Shown one piece after another: positions 11,987 to 26,986 of a stretch of DNA of 59,746 nucleotides (the stretch's first letter is position 1; the number at the start of each line of letters is the position of its first letter). The notes below the pieces were generated by a model. That model did no database searches, was not told the DNA's origin, and saw only the letters and a program-made list of their open reading frames with translations. Source of the DNA: Rhizophlyctis rosea (taxonomy: Eukaryota; Chytridiomycota; Chytridiomycetes; Rhizophlyctidales; Rhizophlyctidaceae); the NCBI GenBank assembly GCA_027596075.1, contig JADGJC010000162.1:1-59746 (forward strand), read 5' to 3'. Position numbers and translations under genes: made by a program.

Positions 11987-14900
11987 CGGCTTGGTGGAAG
12001 GAACGGCCAAGAATGAGCGTTGCACTTTGCAGCAGTGTAATCAGTTGGGGATTCTGTGGTAGCACGAAGCAACCACGTTGCGCGGCTTTCTGTGATGTAG
12101 TTGCAGCAGCTTGCGTCTTGATGGGACTTGGGGCGTTGAGTACTGCCAGATGATGTATGAACCCTGTGCGACCAGCGTCAGGGTGAGTGCAGATACTTGT
12201 GAGGGAGAGGCTGAAAAGTCATCAGAATGCGTTCATCAGCTTCGTCTGATGAAGTAGTGGTTGCTGTAAGATTTGGAAACATACCTACAGGAGTTGTGAG
12301 GCACTCCGTCAAGCTGGCAACGACTTGAGGGGCGTTGAAGTAAACACGGCCGGGTCGTAATCAAATATCAAAAACCTTCGTTACTAAGTAGCCGTGTCAA
12401 ATATCGCACGGATGATAGCACGAGCCGATGGATGTATTTTGATGCCAGCGGGTGACTGTCGTTTATGCACCAGTGGTTGCAAGGTATGAAAAATCTGTGG
12501 CAAAATATTTGCTGGGCGAAAGCAGGATGGATTTTTCAAACATGAAGGCGCGATATCAATGATGAGTATTCGGAGGGAAGCGCGGAGGGTGGGGACCGAG
12601 ATGTTATAACGTTTTTGACATTCTAGTCTCTGGGTCGCTGCGACAGCGGCGTCTGAGAATGACCACAACAATTGGGAATAGAGAATGCGTGGGCTGGTTT
12701 GAAGAGGGGGTTCTGTGACTTGCCAACTGCCTACCAACAGCACCAGCTATGCATAGACGTGCTGCGCGGACAATTACGGAAGGGTTCAAAAGAGACACCT
12801 CGCAGTGCTTGCCCACACCAATCCAGTCCGAACGAGTCGTCGGGAGGCTAGGAATTTGGCATAGCAGCCTCACATCAACAGGTTATTGCAAATTGTACTA
12901 CGCTTCGGAGGTCGGCCGGACCTCGGGGGAGCGCCAGAGTGGGCCAACAGGGGTATGGAGGAGTTAGCAGACCTCCTGTGGTGGCCTGGTCAATCAGTGG
13001 ACTCATCTCGTCGGCCAAAACTGCCAATTGTATTACGTGTCAATTGTCTCCTCGATCATTGTAAGCTGCCCCCACCACTCAGTATCCTACGCGACTTGGC
13101 GGCCACGTTGTAAAGCTAACGGTGTCCGTCAACCAGCAGCGAAACAAAGAGTGTTATTGCAGGTGGGGGTTAGGGATCCGTGGGGCGGTGACATTTTGGA
13201 GATCCCGCTCCCAAAGGAGTTGTTACCCTTTTACTCATGTTGCGCATCCTTCCCCATCTGGTAGAGGGGAGTGTAGGGAACGATGGCGCATACGTGGAAG
13301 ATATCATGGTCATCACCAATCAAAATGCTTATCACCCATGCCAAAGAGCTTGCAACTTGCTGGGTGACTGAAGAACTTTCACCTCATCCATAGTGCGGGC
13401 CCACTACCACTAGGATCTTCCCATTGCGTCAGCCCGAAATGAATGAATCATGCACACATCACGTTCTTGTCAATGCCACTCTAGGGGTAACCATTCCATC
13501 ATCACCTCCTTCGTTTCCCAACTTCCTTTTCGATGGTCCCGACTCCATTGAACTCGCCCTTCCCCACAAAGCTCCACAAACTCTCTAATGGCAAGTTTCT
13601 GAACTTTTCAACTTTTCCGACTTGTCACTGCGGCGCGACGCGGCCGCCCCCTCGCATGTGAGTGAGGCTTTTGGGAAATGCTGGCGCTCCATTGAATGAA
13701 TCAGCTGCGCCGATACCCGACCGTCCCGAAAGCCAGCGGTAGTAGGCATTTCTCATAAGATGTACGACCAACAAGCCTCCGCTCGGATAGACACAGCTTA
13801 CGCAAAAACCTCCGCAGTTGCAAAGCAAGCAGGTCCAGAAACGTGTCTCCCACCTCCTTTGGCCCTTCCTTCCACGTCCATCCTGAGCCTCCACAACATC
13901 AGCCGAAAAATTGGACCACGATCGATGCCAAATTTTCTCGTCTCCAACGGTGCGCATAGCTCCGATTGTGATCAACTGTGTTCAAACGGACCCAGACGGA
14001 ACTTCCGATTGTCGCCATCAGTGCCGTCTCTGGTGGCTAATGGCCAACTCCTACAATTACGGACCAATTTTTTTATCCACTTTGACTTTTGGAGGGTTGG
14101 AATCCAACTCGCTGGTGGAGCCGTATGGAGAAGAACGTGATGATAGAATGTGGCACCGCCTCAATTCATGCAATTCTGTCTACACCTGTGTAACATTCGG
14201 ATACTCGCAAGGAGGAGGGCTTTGGCTCCGAAAATTGCATTGGTGCACGAGTTGCTTACGCTATGGATTCAAAATGATTACGATCCGCAGTTGAACAACT
14301 TCAAAAACATGCTTTCACCGAACTCACCGACTTCATTTCCCAAGTTGCGCAAACCCACATTGACCGTGAGATGTAGGCTATGGGAAATTGTAGGTATGTT
14401 CATATGTGCTCTATGCGCAAGAAGCTCGCAAGAAGAGCGCAAGGCCGACACATACGGTTGTGAAGATATGCCACGGTCTTACAAGGTGAATAGGCCATGG
14501 ATTGAGGTGTTCTTTGTAGCTATCTTGACTTTGGAAAAGTTACCGGGTTGCATGTCAAGGGAGCCCATGCGTTTAGATCATCCGCCTCATCCCCGATGGA
14601 AGAGCCTATCTCTGGGATGCAACGGGTGTAACTAAGAGATACCTCAATATACGAGGCTTCAGTCGGTCTACTGCCGGCCGTAAATGAAGCTGCACGAGTT
14701 CAATGAAATTCTCAAGTCACGGCGGATGGAAGGAGGACGTGCATGTGGTCCCACATATGGCCAGAAGACGACGGTCGTAAGTAGCGTCAGCCTTAGCAAT
14801 GTCGGTGTTGGCATGGTCGTCCGCGCACGTTTATCACTTCGCACGGAATCAACCGCTGCTACCTCCGAAAACCCAGTCTAAATGAGATGCATGACAACCA

Positions 14901-17900
14901 AGTATGCATAGATGAGAGGATTGCAGTCAGGCTGCCGGTGCATATGAGCGATTGTGCAGCTCCTTTGTGCCTACAAGAACCAGCATGATACAGCTTTCCG
15001 ATCCAAGCAAGATCTCTCAACACCCCTCAAACGTCTATTCTCGAGCCCAAGACAAAGAAATGATGGAGAAGCCGATGCAAGCACAGATGACTAATAATAA
15101 TCAGCAATTGTGTCATCTGGAGACAAAGACTGTATCAATCGGAGGGAAACGTATCCAAATCGACTAATCGCGCGAGCCTCATTCGAACTCACAGGATGGT
15201 TCATCTTTTCTACGATGAAACAAAGTTCATGCGTCGATACGAGCACATTGCAATATTACAAACAAAATCAGTTGGAAAATGAGGGGAAAACAGCACTAGC
15301 CGGTGGATAGGGTAACATTCATGCCAACCCACAAGAGATGCACTTTCTCCGCACCTTCCTCCGCAATTGAGAATGTACGCCTGCCCCCAGGGAAACTAAA
15401 GACTAATAGGCAGAAACCGGCCAATGCCCGACACACCAACGCTGTTTACCTTCCTGCAGTTCCGAAGTATGTTCAACTTGTAAACGCAAAGCACAGGTTA
15501 CGGAAGATTACAAGAATGATATCATTGGAGAGACCACTTCAATCACGACTCCGAAGCTGATTGCTTGCATGCACGCCTAAGCTCCAGCTTCATACCCTCA
15601 TTCAAAGAGATTTGTCAAAAAAGTGACTTCAACAAGAACTGTGTCAATGCTGAGACCCTTGTGGAGGCACGATTGCTAAACTTTGCTAAACATCCGGCCT
15701 TCCGGCAGGCACAGTTTTATGAAAGTAAGAAGGCTACAGCTGAGGTAGTATTCTAATGTCCTTGTCCATATGTCCCTTCACGACTGCAAAGGGAGTCAAT
15801 TAGACGATCCGTCGGAAACCCCGTAAAGGCACACCGGCATGGATCAAAAAGTATATCGGTGTGCATCTTGAAGCGCAGGGCTGACTTTTTGCATCTTAAC
15901 AGTCTAAGGGGCTCCGATCACCAAACAAACAATGCAAATGAAATTTCATCTATCTAACCCCCCCTTTCCCCCCCATCCGCCGCTTGCGGACAATCTTGAA
16001 TATGAGAACAGGAACAGTGTTCGCGTTTTGATGCTTTCAAAGACCCCAAAATCAAAATACATATGCAAAGTGACATTTGTCTGGTTTTGCTGGTACCGGC
16101 ATCCAGTGCAACGGATTGCAATAGATTCAGTAATAAATCAGTAATAAAACCGGTTATAATGCTATATATACGCAGTGAGGAGGCCCTAGTCTACTGCGAA
16201 TCATTATGTATGTCACTCTTTGCAGCCTAACAGTCCACTGCGAATCGCCGTGTATGTCACTCAGAGTGAAGACAAAGACCTATCAATACAACGCCGTGCA
16301 AAGAGTTCTCATAGAAGGCATAAAAGGGCCAGTATCCCACGAATGGCACGTGACTCATGTGGTCTCATTCACCCATTCTGCAAAAAGACATTATTGGGAT
16401 CAACGGCGGCGTCGACGAAGAGAAGACCAGTCTCTCTTCTTGAACCCCCCCTGCCTCCTGATTGAAAGCTATCATAAACCGCTTCATTCGGACTACGACT
16501 TTGTCTGACGGGGCTGCAGTGAGGGGTATTCAGTTCGGAGTCGGGTTGAGTATTCACCGATATTACAGAAAGAGCATCCAGTGACCTTCCCACCCGCAGT
16601 GCAATCACTGCATGCTGGGGTCGGCGTACCTGTCCAATGACAAAACATCCGTTCAAGAAGACACTTCAACCGCTAAAGGCGATGAAACACTATGCGCATT
16701 TCTGCAAACGTACTTTCATTTTTCTCATCTGCGATGTCGAATGAGGATAATCACAGTGCTGACCATGCCGAAGATATGGTTGAGATTGCTGGAACTGGTA
16801 TGTGGATGCGAACTTCTTATAGCTGTTGCGCACACGTCATCAGTCGACTCATGTGACCCCACTGTTATCAACTCCAGACTGAGCCTCCTCACCATGTAGT
16901 CTTACAAGTAACAAATTGAAGCAAGTTGCTCTTTTGCCTTCGGTATTGATCAGCATGTTGCGACATCGGAACCCGTAGACGATATGATCACTTCTGATAG
17001 TCGATGTGCCTTGTAAATGCAGTTGGGCGCCAGCACGATGCGTCCAATCAAACATCCCAAGGGAGATTGCACACTTCTTCCACTCTATGGCTAGCTTGCA
17101 AGAAGCGCGAAGTAGATTTTGTTACCCTTGTCAAAAGATCCAATAACGATGAAAGCAGAACATTTGCTGCGAATCTACCAGTGAGTGCTCCACAATGAAT
17201 GCCCCACACCGTGCAAAAAGATATCACGCCTACCAATCTCTTCTACCCGGTCGAGGTGGCTTCACATCACATCAGAATTTACATGTGGAGATCGATTCAA
17301 TGGACCCACCCTACCGCCACACGCCATTCCTTTCAATAGCATCATTGTACGGTGATACCGAAGCGTGAACTATGTGGTGACAACTGATGAAAAAAGTGAC
17401 AGCGTACACACTCAACTAATTTGCACCATGCAAACATGAAGATACAAAGTTATGCAGCTCATGCATCATCCTTCAAAGACCCCAGACAGCATAACTTCAA
17501 CAATCCTCCAGGACCGCTCCAACTTCACCGTAAACAGAAGTCGTATTTTCTGCCATGCCATTTCCGCATCACATGACCCGCTCGAAAATCCCAGAAGGCA
17601 CAAAAAGGCGCCCTTCATCACTTCCACTGAAGAGGTTGTCTTGCAACAGACCCTACTTGATGGTACCCTCCATCGTTCCGAATGCAAATCTCCGAGTGCG
17701 TCCATGAATCTGTTAACAAGTTCAGACTCTCACTCAAAGAAGCATGATCCTCGGAAACCTACGGAAAGCGACCTACCAAGAGCGAATCATTCAGTCTCAT
17801 CAAATTTCATGCATCGCCTGCAAGCATCTCCACTGGATGGTATTCGAAAGAACCTGTTTGCTGCGGGATAAAATGTCTATTGAGCATCTACAGCGCTACG

Positions 17901-20900
17901 TCAAACGTCCTGAGTTCCTAAGCCCATGACCGGGCCGCTCGATTGAGATCACTTAAAAAGAACGACCTTTAGGAAGAACGTGGATTCCGAGATGATGAGC
18001 TTAAATTGTCTGCGCACACTCATCAACATGGCTCTATTGTGTTCACATTCAATGACGGTTGGTACGACTCCTGTCTTCAGACACATCATAATGCGGGTGA
18101 CATGTGAAATTCACATCCACGCTCAGTGCAAAATTGCAGTCGCTGAAGTCTTTGCAATCTTCGATTTACCTGCTTGTATGAAAGTGAGCGGCGCTATGCA
18201 GGAAAATGCACTTCCAGAACATCTCCCGCCATATAACTCCTTGTGCAAATCTTGCTGATGGCTCTTTCGCTGCTAGGAGATTGGCCTGATACATGTACAA
18301 CCTTTGATGTCAAACGTTTGCTTTGCCATTGGATAACCCAGCGCACGTCAAGCTGCAAAGCTAGGAGGTGGTTATGATTTGATTCCTTTAAGGTGTTCGT
18401 ATATGATGTCCATCCTTTTTCTATGGGGGAACCGCCATGTCCTTATGCCCGTGGGCATGCGCTCAATGGACCCTAACCGTGCCTCCGGCGGCACAGAACT
18501 GATTAGTCATCCAAGCTCACATCAGTTTAATCAATCACACACCAAGCACTTCAGCAACTTTACTGAATCTCGACCATCATTTCAAAAACCATCCATATAA
18601 TGAAGCTCGGGAAGAATTGACACTCAGCTTGAGGTGGGTACAGAAACAGAATTAAGATCAACGATGTCATAGCTTCCGGGGGGGACATCAACCCTTGGCG
18701 GGAGTCCAGTCCGTTTTGCATCTCCAATACTCAAACGGACGGATCACTAGCTCAACAAGATTTAGGCAATTGTGCGTGTTCGAGATGTTATGCCTGCCTT
18801 CCTTGGATACGGATTGGGCGCTACAGCATCATGAAGTCAAGGTGCCAATTACCAGGAACAAACAAAAATTAACACTCAGAATGGGATGACGTTGATAGGG
18901 CCTATGCGCCATAATCGTACTTAGTCGCAAAAGCCGGGTGGCCTCATCCACGCATCTATACGCACACCTGGCTCGAAGGGGCCCGTGAGGCGCATCCGTG
19001 TACAAAAGGAAGTCCAGTCGACGCTCTCTTGTGGATGGATCTTTGGCCTCATGCGTAACAGTGCATTTTGATTGCTCAAGTGTTTGACCGGGTCTGACAA
19101 GATTGATTTGACAATACTAGTGAATTTAGTGAGCCCATCTTGACTAAAGGAAAAAATGAATTGGCTGTTTTGTTCGTGAGAGGGACATATAACGAATCGT
19201 GTCAGAATCGCCATCCCATTTCTAATCATACGCTCCTCTCCACAATCTAAATATATCGTATCATCTCAAGCTATCACAAGTGCTCGATTTTCCGAGTCAA
19301 AAAACACAATCAAGTCCTGGCACCCAACCCCCGCAAAGCGTCCTGTATGACGTTAGTGGATCCGAGCATTTGAAAGTCTTCAACATTGGTCTACGTGTTC
19401 TCCTTCTAGCAGTATTATGATGCTTACATCAATCCATACATTAGGCTGCAAGTGTTGGGAGTAAAGTCGGCATTGGACAGATACGTGAACCTCACAACGA
19501 TTCTTTTTATAATTCTGGCCAAATCTTGCAAATGGCCAAAACTGATTCTCATACAATATTTTGACATCGCATCACCCACATTCTCTCGGTCAATCGTTCG
19601 ACCGACGTTTGCCTCTCATCTGTCTTCTATGCAGTCATTTCCATCGAAATCGATGCATCCCAAAGCAATGTTACACAGTCATGAACGTCCAATATGCTTC
19701 TTGAAGTCTAGTTCCGGATTGTTTCATTTTGCATGTTTCGGTTAACAACGCCTACTGTGATGTCTCCAACACAACCGTCCGATCGCCGCACCGCCAAATT
19801 TAGGGATGGCAACTCGGAAGTTCCCATTGAATACCTTCGGTGAAATATTGATGATGGGACAGCAATCTTCGCTTTTTGTCGATAGGTCTGTATACTTCCG
19901 TCGGAACAGCCGACGAACCTGCAAAGCAGCGCACGATCGTCCGATCTCGTATTGTGGATCGCTGCATTATCAAGGCTGCATACGACTTGGAGATGACTGA
20001 ATCTTACTTAGGCGTTTTACCGAACGTAAGAGCTATTGGCTTGAGGGAAAAAAGATTTGGACGGTTCAGCAACAACCAAGCAAGTAGAGCTGCAAAGGTT
20101 TCGACTACTTGATATCGAAAGAGTGAACATGATTGACACAAGTGTCTAAACTCTCCCAGGAATAGAGCGCCGATTTGCCGCAAGGAGTTGCCCTGATACC
20201 TTTGCACTTACGGTCTGAAGGGCAATAAGGTACAATGAGCCGCGGTTGAGTTTGCCCATAATGAGACTTGATGAGTATCTTGCCATTTTAGGGTATTCCC
20301 CGATAATCCTTCTGCACATCCTTTTCGTGCTCAGGCCCAATATTCCGACCCAAAACGGACGCTGCTGGCAAAAGGTGCTTACCAGTGTGGGTCACAACAG
20401 GGTTAAGACAACGAAGTCTCTCAACCCTTCACTGGGGGATACTATTGCCTTTCCAAGTTTGTCCCCGTTGAATCGTCCCACAATTGCCCGGTCAACCCTC
20501 ACTTCTCGTTTGACGGATTCCATGACGTTTTCTCCGAGTTTCGTTTTTTTCAAATTCAATTTGCGGAAGTTAATAAACTATGTATGATGGTGAGGACATC
20601 GATGCAGTCTACTGTGTCGGACATCGCGGATAGGGACCACCAATTGCATTTCTACTTTAATGGAGAGCAGTCGTATCATAATGTGGTCCATTAGCGAGTT
20701 TTGCGGGAGTAGCAAGCGATTTGAAGGCACTTTTTTAATTGGGAAGGGTTGATGGAACAGATGTGCAGATGACTCTGTCGTTCTTTTCCTATCTGCAAGT
20801 CCTGTCAAATCAATACAGCCTGACCATTCCGTCACCCCCCGGCCCCCCGGGTCAATATCACATTCCCTTCCAACTTCAGACAGAAAGCAAAAAAAGGAGC

Positions 20901-22386
20901 TCACTTACTCGTTGCTATTCCCGGCGACAAATGCGAGCAGGACGAGAAGTGTCTATTACTTCCATTTTTGCCTTCATTACCGTGTCGTATGTGGCAACAT
21001 CCGTCTCAATCGCTTCGCTACACCGGCTATTCGTTCGCAATCACGGTGCACCGTAAGCATTCTTGAATGACTGTCCCGTAAGTCCTTTTTGGTGCAGATG
21101 AGGGTGCATGCCATCTAAGACACTTGATGGCGTGCCTGGGAGTCTTGAAAAATGAGATCGAATTCTTGCGACCCGCGGCTTTGGATACAATGTATCATCT
21201 AGGTCTGCATGCCGCTTCTTTTTCCCTGTCATGCCCAGAAATCTTTCGCCGCCCGAGGCTGACATTCACCACATGAATATCAGAGGTTCCCAAGCACCCA
21301 GTTCCAGTCCCCATGGCATGACCGCACCATCATTGCGCGATCCTTCAACTTTCGGATACTCTTTGTGTCCCGTACCATACGCTCAACGCGACCACAAATG
21401 CGCAGACACAGCGTCTTGACCCCCGCGAACTCCGCTAAGGTTTGCGGAGACCTCGGAGATACATAATAAGCTTTTGGCATTTTAGAATGTATGTGATCAC
21501 AAGCCTGTGTGTCCATGATCCACACGGCTCATACGCTAGCAAAGAGCTCACGCGAGTGGGAGTGCGTGAAGTACCGCACGTTACTGTTAGAAAAAGACGG
21601 TAATCGGAGTTTGAACTTTGCCCGTGCGACATTGCGGGATATGTGGATATTCCAAGCTACGAACCGGTAAGCTTGCGGCTAAACATCTCGGCACATGGAA
21701 CCATTGCAACGCATCTATGAAATTTGGTGGATTTGCACCCCTGAATGAACGCAATGCAACAATGCAAATGAGCCACAGTCCGGCCTAACAAAGCGTCCAA
21801 CGGTTCGGTATCAACCCCCATTTCCAGGCCAATGACATCGTGTGAGGGACCTGCAGGACATGTTGCATGATCCGGCTCCAAAATCCGTCACGGAAGTTGG
21901 CCGGCGTATGAATGCTGAATGGGAAGCTTGAGACGTCAATGTACGCATTTGAACAAGCGCATTGTCCACCGAATGGAGCAAATTGCCTTGTTCAGAAGTG
22001 CGCAGCCCCTTGACATCTAAATCGTGCAACTATGCGCAGACATCACTTATGTCAGCCCACTGCGAAAACCCGGCTGGCACAGGGATCTGCGAGTTTGTGC
22101 AAAGAACCGTGGAAGACTGGCATGAAAACACTCCCTCGTGTCGAAGAAACCAAACTTTGTGACTTTGTCATTTGATCGAACCTGATCGTATGACAAGAAC
22201 GCCCCCGGGCGAGTTTCGCCGGCGCGCATGAAGCAGGGACAACGGTGTGTCTTCCTTCTGCACTTGTTGGAATTCACCGGTAGAGATATCAACCGGTGCC
22301 CGCCACGTTTCAACCCACCGCAAATCGTAAACAGATACGCCTGCTTGGTCTGATGTCATAACTTACCAATGTCAGCCAGCTTTTTC

Positions 22387-22571
22387 AATAGAATGTCTAG
22401 TGAGTTTGAGGTGATTTCCTTCCTTTGGATATTCAAAAGGTGCAATATTAACCTAGCTTGTAACTAGTTTTCAATCGCCACACGAACACCATCGCTCGTT
22501 TTCCTTAAGGATTTTTGCTCAAAGAATGTCCTATGAGTTTGAGGTGATTGCATCTTTTGGATATCCAACAG
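22387..22571 (+). repeat. Imperfect direct repeat of about 52 bp
   Basis: Two similar blocks, 22387-22438 and 22520-22571, share GAATGTC, then GAGTTTGAGGTGATT, then CTTTTGGATAT-like and CCAA-like segments with small changes between them. They are about 130 bp apart in a region without genes. They may be remnants of a local duplication; no coding or RNA function is visible. Confidence 0.6.
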
Positions 22572-24530
22572 ACGTTCTCATGCGCATAATAGTCCCGTCA
22601 AGCGCGCGATGATCAAAGCCAGTATGTACGTTAGAAAAATCACAACGCCGATAGGTATAATCAGATTGGCTCATCGATACAATAACGGTATCAGGGTGGG
22701 CGGGGTTTCTGCCAGAGTACTCAGAGTGGAAGCATATGCCTTTTCTGGCTGCTCGCTTCTCACAACACTCGCCCTGTCACCCCTGTGTTCAAGCAGAAAC
22801 GCCAGGGTCCTTCTGTGATGAAAGGTCTGTGTGTGCAATTGCACGCAATTGAGTGCGCGTGGCTTTGCATTGACACATTATGAGTGTCATTTGTACGACT
22901 GAACGCGTGACTGTGACGCGTCCTTTTTGCCTATTTCCAGGTTGGCCCCGCATGTTGGCACCCCCGATCACCGCAAATTCAAATTCGTACATCCAAGCCA
23001 CTCAGGCACCCCAAACTCATATCTGGGCCACCCTCCCTTTGCCTCCTTTGTCTTTTGGTCGCTCTGGTGCGGCAGGTTCCTCATCACTCTCATCACTCTC
23101 CATTACTTCCACTGACCCATGTCTGATGAAAGTCGGTAGGCCGGCGAGTCTATCCATTGCATTCCCCTCCTTCACCTAGAATGCAGGGTGGGAAATCCTT
23201 CCAACCGCACGTTTCAATGACGTCCCACCCTCCCACATCTGCAGCTCCGCGGCAACGGTGTATTACGGCGGCTACAAATTTTTGAGCTAAAGAGGGGGGT
23301 TTGTGGAGACCCACCAATTTTTCCTTAGGCGTGGCTTCCGATCACTTTTCATACACTCCAGTCCCTCCAATGGGTCCATGTTTTTGGTCGTCATTCATTC
23401 AATTATGTAAGCGCATAAACCTGCACTCCCGACCGGGATTTCGGTTGACGTTTTTCCTACTACTGGCGAACAAAGTGGGACAGTGAAATCAATATGGGAA
23501 AGGAAATGATCAAAATGATCACAACCGAGTTATGGGATATTTGGGTTCGATCAATGAAGGCCAACTTTATGGGCTTAGACGCTTTGGGTTTGTATATGTG
23601 GTTTCGTTCCATGGATCAGTTGGTCGGACTGGAGAAACAACCTTGGCAAAAGCCGTTGTTTGCGCGCACCTGGGGACCTACTGTAAAGAGCGGGAAAAAT
23701 GATGCGGCAAAGAAGGGACCCCAATTCTAGGGCTTTAGCAATAAGGGTGGAGGAGGACAGACGCGCGGAACTGAAAGCAAGCCTTCTGCCCAAAAAGTTT
23801 GAGTGTTGGGACGAGCAACGGGTTCTCCATTCAAATCAAGCAACGGCTGAGTCAAAAGGAGGTCAAAGAGGTACAATCCGCAGCATCCCTGCAGGGGGGG
23901 TCCCGTTTTGTTACGTGCCCAACAGTTCTGTCCTTCTTTTCTTTGTCTCAATCTATCTCTGTATGCATACATAGTTGGCAGCGGGCTGTCAATGTCATAT
24001 GAGCATTATCTGACGTTGATGCGAATGTAGGGGTGTGCAGGTGAGCGTTTATTGCTGCAAATGGAGGAGATTCAATGAAAGCGAGGGAACGGAACAACGG
24101 GCAATCTACATCCAGAACCTCCTTGAACGCGTCCGTGCACATTCAACTGCTCATTCAAACAAGGATGCCACCTGCAAAAAAGCTGAAAGGAGTTCGTCAA
24201 CTTCACGGGCTTACTGTGGGTTTTTATGTTACGCGTTCCCATGGGTGGATTCCTTATTGATTCTGTCACGATCTCGCATCATTTTTGTTTGCTTACATGA
24301 TGCAAAGTTGATGAGGCTGCTGGAGGAGATTAGCTGAGATTTTCGGACGGGACGCATCTTGAATCTTGATTTTTTGTTTATTGATCCCCGTTTTCCTTGC
24401 TGTATCTTCCTGGTAAATTGTCAATTAAGGATCCCTCCCCCGCTTCAATCAGATTTTGATTCATCCACCGCACGTCATCGGGCAATCAATCTCCCCGCCC
24501 CTCAAAGGGTGCCGTAAGACATCGGGTCCA

Positions 24531-24568
24531 CGTCTGGGGACTGGTTGTTCGTCTGGGGACTGGTAACA
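24531..24568 (+). repeat. 19-bp tandem duplication (two units)
   Basis: The unit CGTCTGGGGACTGGT plus four bases occurs twice head to tail (24531-24549 and 24550-24568), differing only near its end. It is noncoding with no assigned role. Confidence 0.7.
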
Positions 24569-25800
24569 ACCGCCAAGTCAAACTAGCAGGCGAGGCAACT
24601 AGCACCACTCACCTGCAGTTGCAGCATAGCAGAAAATCCATCATACGCGCTTGAAGTGATCGAACCACGAGCAAAGCTCCGCGATCGAAGCAGTAGATCC
24701 GTGATCGAGAGCTTCTTTCCATTAGGACCGAGTGGACCGCCTTTTGCATTGACAGCTTACCCCAGCTGGTTGGAGGGAGGAGAAGCGCAAAACACGCGAA
24801 ACTCGCTACGCTATCCGCCAGTGGTGGATGATTCCATGAGACCAGTGACGCGGGGTGAGTGTCCAATTGTTGTGTGGGTGGCATAGGGGACATATGTTGC
24901 ATACACAATGAGGAGACAAGTAGTAAACAACCTGAATGACTCGGGATGATGATGGTCATCAAGTCATTGGAAAAGTATTGAATAGTCGTCCCTCCGCTGC
25001 AATCACATCCTCATTGTTCTCCTCCTCTCATCCTCTGATGAACCTGATATGCAACACACAACCTCACACCATTAATGAGGTTGACCATGATTTCTCATCA
25101 TTTGTTGTAGGATCCGGGCAAAACTCACCTATTAACACGTAGCGTCAATCCCCATTCACCATTCACGATTGCCTACGCATCAATCGAGTGGCTCCATTGA
25201 TCACGACGTACGTCAACCTTGATCCCCGTCCGATACGTCAGTTGATACACACCCCACCACCTTTCATCGCCGGCTGCGCAACCGATCTCGGATCGAAGGA
25301 CCACGCGGGACCGCCATTCATAGCATACAGAGTTTCCACGGCTCAGCTCCAGTCGATCAATTGAAGGTTCCGGTGATAGAAGAAAAACCGCGGCTGGGCC
25401 ATCGTGTTTTTTTCCCCGCTATCGACCGTCAACTTTATACACGTCTCTTTCGCTCCTGCTCACCCTCCGCTTAGTGGACTCGCTGGCTGTCATTATCAAA
25501 ATCTGAGAGGGTCGTATCGTCTGCATCGGAGATATCAGCAGCCACCATCAATACGGTAGCGTATCTAATACCTTGTACACCATTCTTTAAAAAGATGCAT
25601 CCAACCCACATAAGGCTTTGAAGGACTAACCCTCCTTTTGTATGATCAGGAACACGGAGTTTCCCAGAAACCGGAACCCAGATGTGGAGGACATACGATT
25701 CATTGATAATTACAGTTTCGCGTTTACTCCTCGATCAAATCCTATTTCCGTTCCCGGCTTTGCATATTAGCGCATCAACCCCCTGTCGGCTTTTACACGC

Positions 25801-26986
25801 ACACACTACACCACGCGTGAGCACGTTTGTGTGATTTAATAGTAGGGTGATTTCATTCAAGTGAAGCAAGAAAGGAAAAGTGGTCTTTCGCTCCCCCCCC
25901 GGTCTCGTTCTCTCCCACCCTCCGTTTCAAAGCCATCCCACCTCCACCTTCCTTTCGCGAGCGGAACGATACGCGTGCGCAATTTATGCTCGGTTCATTT
26001 CTCTCCTGCATCCATCCGCATTCGTCACCTGCAACCCCATCGATCAACTGCAGCTGGTCTGCCATTACTGCATACTACCTGCCTATCTGCCCGCAGCCCG
26101 CAACCCAACCGCACCCAACAGCCCAAACCGAATACGCAACACACACACAATCGACACGAAAGTGTTCACTTTGTAATCAACAAGACTGCGGACTCCACTC
26201 AGGCCGCTATTACCGGCTGCTGTTGCAACAAGCGATACCGAGCTCCAGGTGGGCCCATCACAATCAATCATCAGCTGCGCTGCACTTTCGACTGTTCGAC
26301 TGCGTGCTTGTTTGCTTTGCTGGCCGGCTGGCGGGGCCTTGCTGCATCCATCCACCCAACCCACCCACAGCATCCACTCATTCCAACAGTCCCACACATA
26401 ATATCCATCCGTGACGATCCCGCCTTCCTCAATAAAACACAATTGGAGGGGGACCCTTCCCCGGATTCATTTCCTTCTCGTTTGCTGACGGACGTGGCCC
26501 AACTGCTGGGCATCATCCCTCGGAATCAGCTTTGGTGACTGCAAGATACAACGTCAGAACCTCATATTTCATAATATCGTTCGGACCCCCTGCTTATTTT
26601 TCGCGCGGACTGTCCTCCGGCTGGTCATACTACTAAGCACCTTCCTGCGAAATCATACGCGTGCGCACCAATATAGTCTGCGTAACCTGCGATCCTGCTA
26701 GCGAAGACACCCTGGGAATATACAAAATTCGACACGCACAGTCACGAACGACCGGTCTTCCCTCCTTCCCACTCTTTTGGATCAGCCACAAGCTGGTCAC
26801 TAATCCCTTCCATTGCGGATTATCTGCGCATATAGCGAAGGGACTCGCCCGAGGGACTTCTTTTGTTGCCTTTCGTTTGAGAGCGCACCAATCAGACTTC
26901 AACCTATTACCTAGACACCCGATTAGAATAACATCCGTCCTTTGACTGGGTTGTGTGAAAAGAAGATAAGAGGAAAAAGACGCGCG
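25801..26986 (+). other. Probable promoter and leader of the ARID gene
   Basis: A plus-strand frame of 225 codons (25861-26538) is open here, but its translation is compositionally odd (Pro/His/Cys/Thr mix), has no domain, and two other frames are also open over part of it, as expected for C-rich leader DNA. I treat the interval as upstream sequence of the ARID gene rather than a gene. Confidence 0.4.

Larger units (their letters stand above)
11987..25800. other. Gene-poor interval of 13.8 kb
   Basis: Read on both strands, this long stretch offers only short unconnected frames (up to about 160 codons, such as 14150-14635 plus) with no recognisable domain, no biased third positions and no plausible intron chain. 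No LTR, terminal inverted repeat, transposase motif or tRNA was seen. Small internal repeats are listed separately. The first few hundred bases (11987-12400) probably hold the promoter and leader of the NDT80-like gene. The rest may be ancient degraded sequence, long regulatory DNA or noncoding transcripts; sequence alone does not decide. Confidence 0.55.

Noticed and set aside
25861..26538. 225-codon plus-strand frame upstream of the ARID gene
   Set aside because: No domain, other frames also open, and mixed composition; more likely promoter or leader.
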